Source of the DNA: Patiriisocius sp047730165
GTDB taxonomy: Bacteria; Bacteroidota; Bacteroidia; Flavobacteriales; Flavobacteriaceae
Length of the DNA stretch: 64,000 bases
Direction: 5' to 3'
NCBI RefSeq assembly: GCF_047730165.1
Contig: NZ_CP159834.1
Span: forward strand, 2,294,001-2,358,000
The notes under the pieces are model-generated. The model was not told the origin of the DNA, ran no database searches, and was given only the letters and a program-made list of their open reading frames with translations. This document shows positions 1 to 9,044 of this stretch, piece after piece. Positions within the stretch are counted from its first letter, which is position 1. Each line of letters opens with the position of its first letter. The position numbers and the translations under genes are program-made.

Positions 1-538
1 CATCGCTATCGTATTTTAGGTTCTTTAATTCATCTATTTGTGACGCAACTTCCTTGAGTAAATCTATTCTACTCTGGAAATTGGTAATCATCGCGTAAAT
101 TACGCGCTTGTCTTGACCACTTTTCTTTAGGTCCATTTTCAATGATTGATATTCTGTTTCTAGTATGGTTAGTTGGGTGATAGCATCATCTACAAGTCTT
201 TTGGTCTCTGGAGTCTGTAAATTCTGTATTGTTTCTAATTCGTGGTTAATTGCATTAGTAAAAAATGATTGGGTTTGTTGCATTTCTGGCGAGACACTTG
301 CTAGATCAGATTCCTGTGGTTCTGCTTGTATAAAAAACAAACTAAAGCCTAGTAATAAAATAACAGAAGCCGCAATAGATAATGGTCTCCAAGAAAATTT
401 ACTTTTCTTTTTCTCCAGCGCAGCAGTACGCTGCTGCAGTCTATCTGTAAATCTGTTTTTATGTCCATCTGCACGCACCTGTGTTTCTAACTCATCTTTG
501 AGTCTCGCAAACATATCTTTCATTCCGTCATTGCTCAT
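1..538 (-). CDS. Anti-sigma-factor-like single-pass membrane protein (partial)
   Basis: About 179 codons are visible; the C-terminus lies beyond the left edge. The ATG at 538 overlaps the stop of the sigma-factor gene by three bases (ATGA), so the two are probably translationally coupled. Residues 1-50 are charged and soluble (begins MSNDGMKDMF), residues about 52-70 form one hydrophobic membrane segment, and the rest is a polar, probably coiled helical region outside the membrane. This cytoplasmic-head, one-helix, periplasmic-tail layout and its place directly after an ECF sigma gene suggest a membrane anti-sigma factor that holds the sigma factor inactive. I see no zinc-binding ZAS motif in the head, so the binding role is inferred from context. 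Confidence 0.7.
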   Translation of the reverse strand, partial: MSNDGMKDMFARLKDELETQVRADGHKNRFTDRLQQRTAALEKKKSKFSWRPLSIAASVILLLGFSLFFIQAEPQESDLASVSPEMQQTQSFFTNAINHELETIQNLQTPETKRLVDDAITQLTILETEYQSLKMDLKKSGQDKRVIYAMITNFQSRIDLLKEVASQIDELKNLKYDSD

Positions 539-1098
539 AATTGGTCTATTTTAAATCTTAAACTATCTTTTGCTCGCGAGAGTAAGGTTCTCGCATTTCC
601 ATAACTAACTTGCATAATTTCGCTTATTTCTTTGTGGTCATATCCTTCCATATAATGCAGGGTAATCACTTGTCTGTACTTTTCGTTAATCTGATCTAAT
701 GCTATCATTAACTGCGCAGCCTCGACGTTCTTGTAATCTGCTTCAGAAATTCCTTCATAGGATACTTCTGTCGCTTCATCTTCTATTGTTATCCCTTCGT
801 CATCATCAACAGAAACAAACCGCAAAGACTTTTTATACTGGGCAATACTATTGTTCACGACTATTCTTTTTAACCAAGCCCCAAAAGTTGCCGTCCCGTT
901 AAAACTATCTATTTTGTCAAAAGCCGCAATAAATGATTCTTGCATTACATCTTCTGCCTCTGCTGTGTTCTTAACAATTCGTGCTGCAATAGTATACATC
1001 GCTTTGTTGTACCTATTATAAATCTCTAATTGCGCAAGCTGGTTCTCCTTTTTACACAATGAGACAAGTATCGATATGTCAGTCGTGGTTAGTGACAA
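535..1098 (-). CDS. ECF-type RNA polymerase sigma factor (sigma-70 family)
   Basis: 187 residues, the usual ECF size. Region 2 spans about residues 26-70 (IYNRYNKAMYTIAARIV, then AEDVMQESFIAAF), which binds core polymerase and the -10 element. Region 4 spans about 134-184, with a helix-turn-helix around HKEISEIMQVSYGNARTLLSRAK, which contacts -35. An acidic linker (about residues 98-115) joins them. The reading frame opens with a TTG at 1098 and no ATG lies upstream in frame; TTG is the likely start because the encoded N-terminus fits family length. The next gene is an anti-sigma-like membrane protein overlapping by ATGA. The regulon and inducing signal cannot be told from sequence. Confidence 0.9.
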   Translation of the reverse strand: MSLTTTDISILVSLCKKENQLAQLEIYNRYNKAMYTIAARIVKNTAEAEDVMQESFIAAFDKIDSFNGTATFGAWLKRIVVNNSIAQYKKSLRFVSVDDDEGITIEDEATEVSYEGISEADYKNVEAAQLMIALDQINEKYRQVITLHYMEGYDHKEISEIMQVSYGNARTLLSRAKDSLRFKIDQL

Positions 1099-1582
1099 TT
1101 TATTTGGTGGTTGTTTATTAAGAGATAAAGGTAATTATGGATTGTTACACTTTTTATCAAATTTTATAAATAAATGTAGTTCTTTTTCGTCGGGCAGCAT
1201 TTCTAGCGTTTTAAAGTACTTTCTTATTTCTGAAATTTTAAATTTTGAAGATTTGTTCTTGCTTTGAACTTTTAGTTATTTGAGTGCCTAACGGAACCAA
1301 AGTTCTTCATACCTAGCGAAGCTAATAGTTCCGCTTTTCTGAATAGGAAGGGTCGCTAAGCGAAACATCTTAATTACTCCTTACACTTAAGAAAACCAAA
1401 AATTCCAAATCATTACCCGATGGCAATAGGGACTAAAATCTAATTATCTATTCAACTCCCTTGGCATAACAATTGAATTATAGACATAGTAGATCAGCTA
1501 ATGCTAGATACTTCAAGGTTTTAGCATTTCAGAAGTAAAAAAACTTAAAAAAAAAAGGCCTTGTGTCAACATTTATGACACA
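1099..1582. other. Divergent intergenic region between the sigma-factor gene and lon
   Basis: No convincing gene. Holds the divergent 5' regions of the sigma factor and lon. Around 1334-1372 is a GC-richer palindromic patch (TCGCTAAGCGA) that resembles another intergenic patch at 10031-10087, perhaps a decayed dispersed repeat. The 3' end carries a perfect inverted repeat listed separately. A forward frame at 1076-1267 (63 codons) has no recognisable content. Confidence 0.6.
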
Positions 1583-1583
1583 A
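1561..1583. promoter_or_regulatory. Perfect 8-bp inverted repeat directly before lon
   Basis: TTGTGTCA, seven bases, TGACACAA: both arms match exactly. It lies 17 bases before the preferred lon start (1601) and touches the alternative ATG at 1583. The position fits an operator near the transcription start, or a hairpin in the leader that modulates translation. It is not the CIRCE sequence. No T-run follows, so it is not a terminator. Confidence 0.5.
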
Positions 1584-1600
1584 TGTCGTTAAACATATAT

Positions 1601-4051
1601 ATGTCAAAATCAAAATTATTATCCATAGACAGCATGTCACTGCAAGATTTGCGAGATGAAGCGGAATTAATACCATTGATGAGCGCCGAAGATGAAGATG
1701 AAATGCAACGTGAAAAATTACCGGAAACATTGCCGATACTTCCATTGCGGAATACGGTGTTATTTCCTGGTGTAGTGGTGCCAATTACTGCTGGCCGCGA
1801 TACCTCTATAAAACTGATTAATGAAACCAACAAAGGCAATAAAGTTATAGGTGTTGTTTCGCAAAAAGACGAAAATAAAGAGAACCCTGGGATTGAAGAT
1901 ATAAATACCATTGGTACCGTTGCTCGTATTTTACGTGTCTTAAAAATGCCTGACGGAAATACTACGGTCATCATTCAAGGTAAAAAACGTTTTGAGGTGG
2001 CAGAGGTAATGACCACAGATCCTTATATGACGGCTACTGTACGTGAAGTTGCAGAAGCGAGACCAGGAGATAAGAACAAAGAGTTTGATGCTATCATTGA
2101 ATCTATAAAAGAGTTGGCTTTAAAAATTATTAAAAACAGCCCAAATATTCCTAGTGAAGCATCTTTTGCAATCAAGAACATTGAGAGCAATTCTTTCTTG
2201 ATCAACTTTGTGTGCTCTAATCTTAATATTTCTGTAGCAGATAAGCAGCGAATTTTAGAGATTAACAACTTGAAGGACCGCGCGCTGGAAGCATTGAAGT
2301 TTATGAACGTAGAGTTTCAGAAACTATCATTGAAGAACGATATACAGTCTAAGGTACAAGAAGATATGAGCCAACAGCAGCGCGAGTATTTTTTACACCA
2401 ACAGATGAAAACGATACAAGAAGAACTGGGTGGTAATGGCAGTGAAGCAGAGATAGAAGAAATGAAGTCTCGTTCTAAGTCTAAAAAATGGACAGAAGAA
2501 GTTCAAAAGCATTTTGATAAAGAAGTATCTAAGTTACAGCGTATGAATCCGCAAGTAGCGGAATACAGCATACAACGTAATTATCTTGATCTAATATTGG
2601 ACCTGCCTTGGGAAAAATTTAGTAAAGATAAGTTTGATTTAAAACGTGCTAAAAAGATATTAGATAGAGATCATTACGGTCTTGATGATGTAAAAAAACG
2701 AATTATAGAATATCTCGCTGTATTAAAATTGCGTAACGACATGAAGTCGCCTATCCTTTGTCTGTATGGACCTCCAGGAGTAGGGAAGACTTCCTTAGGG
2801 AAATCTGTTGCCGAAGCTTTAGGAAGAGAATATGTACGAATTAGTCTAGGTGGTTTAAGAGATGAAGCAGAAATAAGAGGACATCGTAAAACATATATTG
2901 GTGCAATGCCGGGAAGAATCATTCAGAGTTTAAAGAAAGCAGGGACAAGTAATCCTGTTTTTGTATTGGATGAGATCGATAAATTATCTACAGGAAATCA
3001 AGGAGACCCTTCTTCTGCAATGCTAGAAGTATTAGATCCTGAGCAGAATAGTGCCTTTTATGATAACTTTTTAGAATTAGGATATGACCTTTCTAAGGTG
3101 ATGTTTATCGCAACGTCTAACCGTCTTGACACGATACAACCTGCATTGCTTGATCGTATGGAGATTATCAATGTATCTGGTTACACGATTGAAGAAAAAG
3201 TAGAAATCGCTAAGCGTCATTTGTTACCTAAACAATTAGAAGAACACGGGCTGACTAAAAAGCACTTGACAATAGCAAAGCCGCAATTAGAGAAGATTGT
3301 TGAGGGATACACAAGAGAAAGCGGCGTGCGTGGCTTAGAAAAGCAAATTGCTAAAATGGTTCGATACGCAGCAATGAATATCGCGATGGAAGAAGAATAT
3401 GTGGTAAAAGTCACAAACGAAATTATTATAGCGGTACTTGGTTCTCCTAAATTAGAACGTAATAAATACGAAAACAATGATACCGCTGGTGTTGTCACGG
3501 GCCTTGCTTGGACGCGAGTAGGTGGAGACATTCTATTTATAGAAAGTATTTTATCTAAAGGAAAAGGTTCACTTACCATGACGGGCAACTTGGGTAAAGT
3601 AATGAAGGAGTCTGCAACGATTGCCCTAGAATACATTAAAGCAAATGCAGGGAAATTAGGGATCGACCCAGAAGTGTTCAGTAAGTATAACGTGCATTTA
3701 CACGTGCCAGCTGGCGCTACACCTAAAGATGGACCGAGTGCGGGTATTACAATGCTAACTTCTTTAGTTTCATTATTTACACAGCGCAAAGTAAAGAAGA
3801 GCATTGCGATGACGGGCGAGATTACCTTAAGAGGTAAAGTGTTACCTGTTGGCGGAATTAAAGAAAAGATATTGGCAGCAAAACGAGCGCGAATTAAAGA
3901 GATTCTTTTGTGTGAAGAAAATAGAAGTGACATAGAAGAGATTAATCCTGAATATTTAAAGGGATTAAAATTTCATTATGTAAAAGAGATGAGTGACGTG
4001 CTTACACTGGCACTAACTAAGGAGAAGGTGAAGAACGCAAAGAAATTATAG
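1601..4051 (+). CDS. lon: ATP-dependent endopeptidase La (Lon protease)
   Basis: Cytoplasmic AAA+ serine protease that degrades misfolded and regulatory proteins. 816 residues from ATG 1601. N-terminal substrate domain begins near LPILPLRNTVLFPGVVVPI; Walker A GPPGVGKT is at residues 390-397, Walker B follows as VFVLDEIDK, and the C-terminal protease domain carries the Ser713 (DGPSAG) and Lys754 (GGIKEK) dyad. All key residues are intact. An ATG at 1583 is in frame and adds six residues, but MSKSKLLSIDSMS matches the usual N-terminus of related Lon proteins, so 1601 is preferred. A perfect inverted repeat precedes it and a hairpin terminator follows, so it is probably monocistronic. Confidence 0.97.
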   Translation: MSKSKLLSIDSMSLQDLRDEAELIPLMSAEDEDEMQREKLPETLPILPLRNTVLFPGVVVPITAGRDTSIKLINETNKGNKVIGVVSQKDENKENPGIEDINTIGTVARILRVLKMPDGNTTVIIQGKKRFEVAEVMTTDPYMTATVREVAEARPGDKNKEFDAIIESIKELALKIIKNSPNIPSEASFAIKNIESNSFLINFVCSNLNISVADKQRILEINNLKDRALEALKFMNVEFQKLSLKNDIQSKVQEDMSQQQREYFLHQQMKTIQEELGGNGSEAEIEEMKSRSKSKKWTEEVQKHFDKEVSKLQRMNPQVAEYSIQRNYLDLILDLPWEKFSKDKFDLKRAKKILDRDHYGLDDVKKRIIEYLAVLKLRNDMKSPILCLYGPPGVGKTSLGKSVAEALGREYVRISLGGLRDEAEIRGHRKTYIGAMPGRIIQSLKKAGTSNPVFVLDEIDKLSTGNQGDPSSAMLEVLDPEQNSAFYDNFLELGYDLSKVMFIATSNRLDTIQPALLDRMEIINVSGYTIEEKVEIAKRHLLPKQLEEHGLTKKHLTIAKPQLEKIVEGYTRESGVRGLEKQIAKMVRYAAMNIAMEEEYVVKVTNEIIIAVLGSPKLERNKYENNDTAGVVTGLAWTRVGGDILFIESILSKGKGSLTMTGNLGKVMKESATIALEYIKANAGKLGIDPEVFSKYNVHLHVPAGATPKDGPSAGITMLTSLVSLFTQRKVKKSIAMTGEITLRGKVLPVGGIKEKILAAKRARIKEILLCEENRSDIEEINPEYLKGLKFHYVKEMSDVLTLALTKEKVKNAKKL

Positions 4052-4071
4052 TTGCTATTTCATAAGAAATC

Positions 4072-4120
4072 AAAACCACAAATGATAGGATCATTAGATC
4101 TTAAGCATATGTGGTTTTTT
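4072..4120 (+). terminator. Probable rho-independent terminator after lon
   Basis: AAAACCACA (4072-4080) pairs with TGTGGTTTT (4110-4118), with a 29-base loop and a run of T at the 3' side. It begins 20 bases after the lon stop. Confidence 0.6.
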
Positions 4121-4227
4121 GTTTGTACGCATCTAATAAATCGACACTATAAAAGCTTTTTTACCTTTTGAAAATAAATTAATATTGCAGTCGTTACTAG
4201 TATAACTATTGGTGACAAAAACCTTAT

Positions 4228-5250
4228 ATGCAGAAGCAGCTTATTTTTATTTTATTAGTATTGATGACTACTGCCGGCATTAGCCAAATAGGGGGGCGTT
4301 CTACATACCAATTTCTTAACCTTGTAAACAACCCAAGGCAAGCGGCGTTAGGAGGAAAGATCGTGACCAATTATGATTACGATCCCACGCAAGGATTATT
4401 TAATCCAGCCAGTATCAATCCAGAAATGGATAACCAGTTGTCTCTTAACTACACTAACTACATAGGAGATGTAAATTATGGTACGGCAACCTATGCGTAT
4501 TTATGGGATAGAAGAACACAAGTGCTGCATACTGGAATTACCTACGTTAATTATGGAAAGTTTGATGGCTATGACGAAAATGGCGAACCTACTGCTAGCT
4601 TTAGTGGAAGTGAAGTCGCTCTTTCTTTAGGACATGCACGTAACATACCTTATACGGATTTTCACGTGGGTGTAAATGCAAAATTGATTTCATCTACACT
4701 AGAGCAATATTCGTCTTTAGGTGTGGCACTAGATATAGGCGTAATGTATGTGTATGAAGATTGGGATTTGCACGTCACTGGAGTAGCCCGAAATGTAGGA
4801 ACTCAAATTACACCCTACGACAATCAATACGAGCGCTTACCGCTAGATATTATTTTTGGAATTTCTCAAACGTTAGAAAATATACCTATCCGTTGGCACT
4901 TTACAATGGACAATCTACAACAATGGCAGTTGGCTTTTTCAAACACCAATAGGGAACAAACAGATCTTGAGGGAGTAACTACCACAGAAAAAATTAACTT
5001 TATCGATCACGCGTTTCGTCATATGATTTTGGGGATAGAGCTGTTCCCTGAGAGTGGGTTTAACCTTAGGTTAGGGTATAATCTGCGTAGGGGAGAAGAG
5101 TTAAGAGTTCTGGAACAGCGCTCTTTTGCGGGCTTGAGTGCAGGATTTTCTATAAAGTTAAATAAATTACGCCTCAGTTATTCATATGCTAAGTTTAATG
5201 GCGCGGCATCTTCTGGATATCTAGGTCTCAATATTAACTTGAATGATTAA
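4228..5250 (+). CDS. porQ: Type IX secretion system protein PorQ
   Basis: 340 residues with an N-terminal signal peptide (about residues 1-19, QKQLIFILLVLMTTAGIS) followed by a mature start resembling other PorQ proteins (GGRSTYQFLNLVNNPRQAALGG). The remainder alternates short hydrophobic and polar stretches, as in an outer-membrane beta-barrel, and ends in a Tyr/Leu/Asn-rich strand. PorQ belongs to the PorV/FadL-like set that works with the type IX secretion attachment complex at the outer membrane. It overlaps cmk by eight bases, an arrangement I recall as common in Bacteroidota, which supports the call. Its presence implies the organism has, or had, a type IX system. Confidence 0.88.
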   Translation: MQKQLIFILLVLMTTAGISQIGGRSTYQFLNLVNNPRQAALGGKIVTNYDYDPTQGLFNPASINPEMDNQLSLNYTNYIGDVNYGTATYAYLWDRRTQVLHTGITYVNYGKFDGYDENGEPTASFSGSEVALSLGHARNIPYTDFHVGVNAKLISSTLEQYSSLGVALDIGVMYVYEDWDLHVTGVARNVGTQITPYDNQYERLPLDIIFGISQTLENIPIRWHFTMDNLQQWQLAFSNTNREQTDLEGVTTTEKINFIDHAFRHMILGIELFPESGFNLRLGYNLRRGEELRVLEQRSFAGLSAGFSIKLNKLRLSYSYAKFNGAASSGYLGLNINLND

Positions 5251-5941
5251 AAAAATCACCATTGCTATTGATGGCTATTCTTCTACGGGTAAAAGCACGG
5301 TTGCAAAACAACTAGCGGACTATCTAGATTACATTTATGTAGATACAGGAGCGATGTATCGCGCGGTGACTTACTTTGCAATGCATCATGGGTTTATTTC
5401 TGAAAATCATTTTGATAAAGAAGGACTCCTTAATTCATTAGATCAAATAACGATAGGCTTTGAAAAGGCGCCACAATTTGAAACGGCAGACGTATTGTTA
5501 AATGGTAAAAACATTGAGTCTGAAATAAGAACGCTTGAAGTTTCGTCGTTTGTAAGTCCAATTGCGACAGTACCCGAAGTTAGAAGAAAATTAGTACATC
5601 AACAACAGTTGCTAGGTCAGCAAAAAGGAATCGCTATGGATGGCCGAGACATTGGTACCGTCGTATTTCCTAACGCCGAACTTAAAATATTTATGAATGC
5701 CTCTGCAGCAAAGCGCGCTAATAGGCGTTATGAAGAATTAATAGAACGTGGTGACAAGGTAACCTATCAAAAAGTTTATGATAATGTGGTGGAGCGTGAC
5801 CGTATTGATACAACTCGGGAAGATTCGCCTTTAGTAATGGCAGCAGATGCTATTGAGATTGATAATAGTGATATGAATATGGAGGATCAATTTCAGATCA
5901 TTCTGCAACTGGCTAAAGACCGTATTGCAGGTCGTATTTAA
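5243..5941 (+). CDS. cmk: Cytidylate kinase ((d)CMP kinase)
   Basis: Transfers phosphate from ATP to CMP or dCMP in pyrimidine nucleotide synthesis. 232 residues. The P-loop is at residues 11-19 (GYSSTGKST), followed by YVDTGAMYRAVTY and the strongly conserved GRDIGTVVFPNA; the lid region contains RANRRYEEL. Length and motifs are standard. The start overlaps the end of porQ by eight bases, so both are likely on one message. The stop overlaps the converging methyltransferase gene by three bases. Confidence 0.96.
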   Translation: MIKKITIAIDGYSSTGKSTVAKQLADYLDYIYVDTGAMYRAVTYFAMHHGFISENHFDKEGLLNSLDQITIGFEKAPQFETADVLLNGKNIESEIRTLEVSSFVSPIATVPEVRRKLVHQQQLLGQQKGIAMDGRDIGTVVFPNAELKIFMNASAAKRANRRYEELIERGDKVTYQKVYDNVVERDRIDTTREDSPLVMAADAIEIDNSDMNMEDQFQIILQLAKDRIAGRI

Positions 5942-7113
5942 TCTAAAATCTTACGACATTTTATAACTGCCCTGCTGTTATCTAGTAAGGTGGTAAAGAA
6001 GAGATAGGTGTCTCCGCCATCTTTCAATTTCCATTTTTTTCTAAGTATTGCTACTGTTTCCGGAAAGTTACGTGTAGTCACATTTACTTTGAGTCCGGCT
6101 ATGTGAGCTTTCATTTCTTTTTTAGCATAGGGAACCACTTGTAGTATCTTAAAACGCCTCCCTGGGAAATCCCTTAAGACTTCCGAAGTGAAAAGATGCG
6201 CATGTTGATGAAGCTTAGAGAATCCCAATTGTTGCGAAATATGACTAAAGCCGCCTCCTTTTAGTAGCGCAGCATTTGGCTCATATAAGTAGTGTAATGG
6301 AGGTTCGTTTATTGTTTCTGAAACGGAATTTAGTTCAAAATCAAACACTTCGTTCGTTACCTCTTTGAGATTGATAGTTTTTATTATGACAGCCTCGTTT
6401 GCACCTTTCTTACAAAGCCATAGCAATTCTTTAACCTCATTATTTACAGCGACTACGTGTATTTCATAAACACCTTGAAGTTCTTGCAATCCAGCTTGAA
6501 TATCGAGCATTGGCGACGTTTTGATGAGTAAAAGGTCACAATGGGCAAGAAGAGTTTCTATATGTTCTGGAACATTAGGTTCACAGTCTTTCAGGAAAAA
6601 CACCTTTTGCTTACTTTCTGTTCTTCGGGAAGGATCTATGTAAATGGTTTCATACTGCTCACCATTATTAAGGATACTTAAACCAGAATCGTTTACTACG
6701 GAAATGTTATTCGCTTGAAGCGTACTAAAATTATGATCTGCAATGAGAGCCAGATCCGCATTGAGTTCAAAATAATCAACGTGAGTTGCTTTCTTTGAGA
6801 AGTAATACGCGTCGATACCAAATCCACCCGTAAGATCGGCAAGCCTCCCATTATTGACTAGAGAGGCCTTATAAAGGGCTGTATGTTGCGATGAGGTTTG
6901 TTCTAGATTCAGTTTTGGTGGAAAGAAAATACCTTCAGTTTCTAGTAGATATTCTAGTTTTTTCTTTGCCTTTTTTCTTCCTTCTATTTGTTGGATAAGT
7001 TCTTGAGCAGTTATTTCTGGAAATGGGCTACCGGCAAAAGCAAGGGTCGCGGTAGGACCTTCAAATTCCTTTATAAATTCTTGAATGTGTGGTTTGAGTA
7101 AGGCTTTATTCAA
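5938..7113 (-). CDS. Class I SAM-dependent methyltransferase with THUMP-like C-terminal domain
   Basis: 391 residues. The SAM-binding motif I is LADLTGGFGIDAYYF (about 91-105), with acidic post-motif YFELNADL and a catalytic-type motif YIDPSRR (about 158-164). The C-terminal part has the basic, beta-rich character of the THUMP-like domain. In the family these proteins are thought to be nucleic-acid methyltransferases; the exact RNA target is unknown to me. The product is cytoplasmic. It converges on cmk (three-base overlap) and lies downstream of an AI-2E transporter remnant on the same strand, six bases away. Confidence 0.8.
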   Translation of the reverse strand: MNKALLKPHIQEFIKEFEGPTATLAFAGSPFPEITAQELIQQIEGRKKAKKKLEYLLETEGIFFPPKLNLEQTSSQHTALYKASLVNNGRLADLTGGFGIDAYYFSKKATHVDYFELNADLALIADHNFSTLQANNISVVNDSGLSILNNGEQYETIYIDPSRRTESKQKVFFLKDCEPNVPEHIETLLAHCDLLLIKTSPMLDIQAGLQELQGVYEIHVVAVNNEVKELLWLCKKGANEAVIIKTINLKEVTNEVFDFELNSVSETINEPPLHYLYEPNAALLKGGGFSHISQQLGFSKLHQHAHLFTSEVLRDFPGRRFKILQVVPYAKKEMKAHIAGLKVNVTTRNFPETVAILRKKWKLKDGGDTYLFFTTLLDNSRAVIKCRKILD

Positions 7114-7119
7114 AACTAA

Positions 7120-7467
7120 TTATAGATTTATTTTTAATCGCTGCATGATCTTATACTCAGATAAAAACTCTTTTGAAATTACTTTTAATGCTGTGTATAC
7201 TGGAATGGCAAGAATCATTTCTGAAATACCGAAAAGAAAACCATCTGTTAAGATTATGATAAATATCTCTAGAGGATGCGACTCTGCACTCTTTCCAAAA
7301 ATAACGAATTGTGTTATTAGATTGTCAAATAACTGAGCCAAGCAATACGCTATAAAGAGAAATAATGCTTTTGTTTTGTAAAGAAACCATCCCAAAATAA
7401 GAACCATCAATGTTACGACTATTGGACTTAATATCTCAATTGAAATAGATTTAACCGTTGGTTTCAT
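7120..7467 (-). CDS. C-terminal remnant of an AI-2E family transporter (probably decayed)
   Basis: 115 residues with two or three hydrophobic segments. The C-terminal 70 residues match the end of AI-2E family permeases: AQLFDNLITQ, then HPLEIFIIIL, FGISEMILAIPVYTALKVI and KEFLSE. Full family members are about 340-370 residues, so roughly the first two thirds are missing, and only 74 bases separate this frame from the next upstream gene. The reading frame is open, so a short product could be made, but it lacks most of the transport core. I read it as a deletion remnant. It sits between an RNA methyltransferase and a THUMP-like methyltransferase, in the same direction as both. Confidence 0.6.
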   Translation of the reverse strand: MKPTVKSISIEILSPIVVTLMVLILGWFLYKTKALFLFIAYCLAQLFDNLITQFVIFGKSAESHPLEIFIIILTDGFLFGISEMILAIPVYTALKVISKEFLSEYKIMQRLKINL

Positions 7468-7541
7468 AATAAATAAATGAGATTAAAAACATACGCAAAG
7501 TACTATGTTATTCAACTGTAACGTTAAAATTTATATATAAA

Positions 7542-8054
7542 TTAATCTGCTAGTAAACTTGTAATTGAGTAGAGTGCAATTCCTGCAGATTGTACCACAT
7601 TCATACTACTATTTGTTCCATACATAGGGATGTGATATACTTGATCCATTTGAGCCAGTAGGCTACTAGATATGCCGTTTTTTTCACTTCCTATAAAAAG
7701 GGCAACATTCTTATTGTTTGCGAATTTGAGTTCACCTATGGCTTGGCTACCTTCTGTGATTTCTAAACCTATGAGTGGTGTGTGTTTTTCTTTAAAAGTG
7801 TTGACAACATCATTCACATCCATTACAGATCTAAAAGGCACTAATGTCTGTGTATTTCTAGCGGTTCTTTTTAATCGTGAAGAGTTGATGTGTATGGCGT
7901 TTCCGAAGAAAATAATTTCTTTGACACCAAATGCCTCACAAATTCTGAACAAGGCACCCTGATTTGCAGGGCTTTCTAGATGATCGCAAATTACGGTAAT
8001 CTCAAATGCTCTTTGCGTAAACTTATTTTCTTGATGTGTAAGTTGATCACTCAT
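7542..8054 (-). CDS. SpoU/TrmH family RNA 2'-O-methyltransferase
   Basis: 170 residues from ATG 8054 (MSDQLTHQENKF). It has the three SPOUT knot motifs: NQGALFRICEAFGV near the N-terminus, IGSEKNGIS in the middle and MYGTNSSMNVVQSAGIALY at the C-terminus, which form the trefoil-knot SAM site. It transfers methyl groups to a ribose 2'-OH in tRNA or rRNA; the target base is not clear from sequence. An upstream in-frame ATG at 8102 would overlap the preceding gene by 35 bases and adds residues not seen in relatives, so 8054 is preferred. The gap to the DUF4159 gene is then 13 bases, consistent with an operon. Confidence 0.88.
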   Translation of the reverse strand: MSDQLTHQENKFTQRAFEITVICDHLESPANQGALFRICEAFGVKEIIFFGNAIHINSSRLKRTARNTQTLVPFRSVMDVNDVVNTFKEKHTPLIGLEITEGSQAIGELKFANNKNVALFIGSEKNGISSSLLAQMDQVYHIPMYGTNSSMNVVQSAGIALYSITSLLAD

Positions 8055-8067
8055 AGGAGGGAAGTAA

Positions 8068-8712
8068 TCAATTTTCAAAGGCGTAGGTGACAATATTTGC
8101 ACCCATGCGAAGTGCTTTAAGCCTTACTTCTCGCGGATCATTGTGAACTTCAGGGTTTTCCCATCCGTCGCCTAGATCGCTCTCAAAGGTATAGAGTAGC
8201 ACAAGTCTTCCTTCTATGGTAATGCCAAAAGCCTGTGGTCTTGCGTTATCGTGTTCGTGAATTTTAGGCAATCCATCAGAGAACGAATATTTATAGCTAA
8301 AAATAGGGTGATTGCCAGCTAGTTCTTCTAATGGCGCATTTGGAAAAAGTTTTATGATTTCTTTACGCACATAGATGTCCATTCCATAATTATCATCTAT
8401 ATGTAAAAAGCCTCCACTTAGTAAATAAGTCTGTAGGTTTTCTACATCTTCATCGCTAAAAAAAACATTACCGTGTCCAGTCATATGTATGAAGGGGTAA
8501 TTGAAAAGGTCTATGCTGTTAGGTTTAACAACTACAGGTTTTGTAGATAGTGTGGTGCTTAATTCTTGATTGCAAAATTGTGCAAGATTAGGCAAGGCAG
8601 TAGGATTTCCATACCAATCTCCAGCGCCTCCGTATTGCAGTACGGCAATCTCTTGTGATAAAACAGTTTGGAAAATGCAGAGTGTATAAAAAATGAATAA
8701 GGTTTTCAGCAT
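8068..8712 (-). CDS. DUF4159 domain-containing exported protein
   Basis: 214 residues. Residues 1-19 form a signal peptide ending FQTVLS-Q, so the mature protein is exported. Recognisable DUF4159 features are the N-terminal AVLQYGGAGDWY, the IHMTGHGNVFFSDEDVENL segment, GGFLHIDDNYGMD and the C-terminal RMGANIVTYAF. DUF4159 resembles glutamine-amidotransferase-like folds, but its activity is not established. It is followed at 13 bases by the SpoU methyltransferase gene. The function remains unknown. Confidence 0.82.
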   Translation of the reverse strand: MLKTLFIFYTLCIFQTVLSQEIAVLQYGGAGDWYGNPTALPNLAQFCNQELSTTLSTKPVVVKPNSIDLFNYPFIHMTGHGNVFFSDEDVENLQTYLLSGGFLHIDDNYGMDIYVRKEIIKLFPNAPLEELAGNHPIFSYKYSFSDGLPKIHEHDNARPQAFGITIEGRLVLLYTFESDLGDGWENPEVHNDPREVRLKALRMGANIVTYAFEN

Positions 8713-8756
8713 AAACTCAAAAGTAAAAAAAGGAAGTCAGTTTGTTAAGCCTGTGT

Positions 8757-8933
8757 TTATATTTTTTCGAACATTTCGCAGAAGAGTTGATTTATAAAAA
8801 TCTTATGATCTGACCTTAAGTCTCTTTTTCGCCCAATATGAGGTATAACGTAAGGTGCCGCTCCAGCTAGATGAAGGCGCCTAGACTTTCTTATTATATT
8901 TTTCAAATCTAACGTCAACGTAGTTTCTGACAT
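8757..8933 (-). CDS. Possible small ORF, 58 residues, in the gap between rsmE and the DUF4159 gene
   Basis: The gene gap 8713-9044 holds one open frame from ATG 8933 to TAA 8757. The product begins MSETTLTLDLKNIIRK, is basic (R/K/H-rich centre), and has no membrane segment or recognised motif. It could be the shortened N-terminus of a lost gene, a small basic protein, or chance. Nothing else was recognised in this gap. Confidence 0.22.
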   Translation of the reverse strand: MSETTLTLDLKNIIRKSRRLHLAGAAPYVIPHIGRKRDLRSDHKIFINQLFCEMFEKI

Positions 8934-9044
8934 AATTTTTATAAATAGTCAATAACTCTAAAGAGGAATAAAGAGATTAGTAAATTTGTTCAAAGCAATA
9001 TAGGGTATTAAACCTTAACACCTACAGTATTAACGTTACACTAC

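Noticed and set aside
3217..3933. 238-codon open frame antisense to lon
   Set aside because: Lies fully inside lon, which has all catalytic residues and family-length sequence. The antisense translation has no domain and is a codon-bias shadow.
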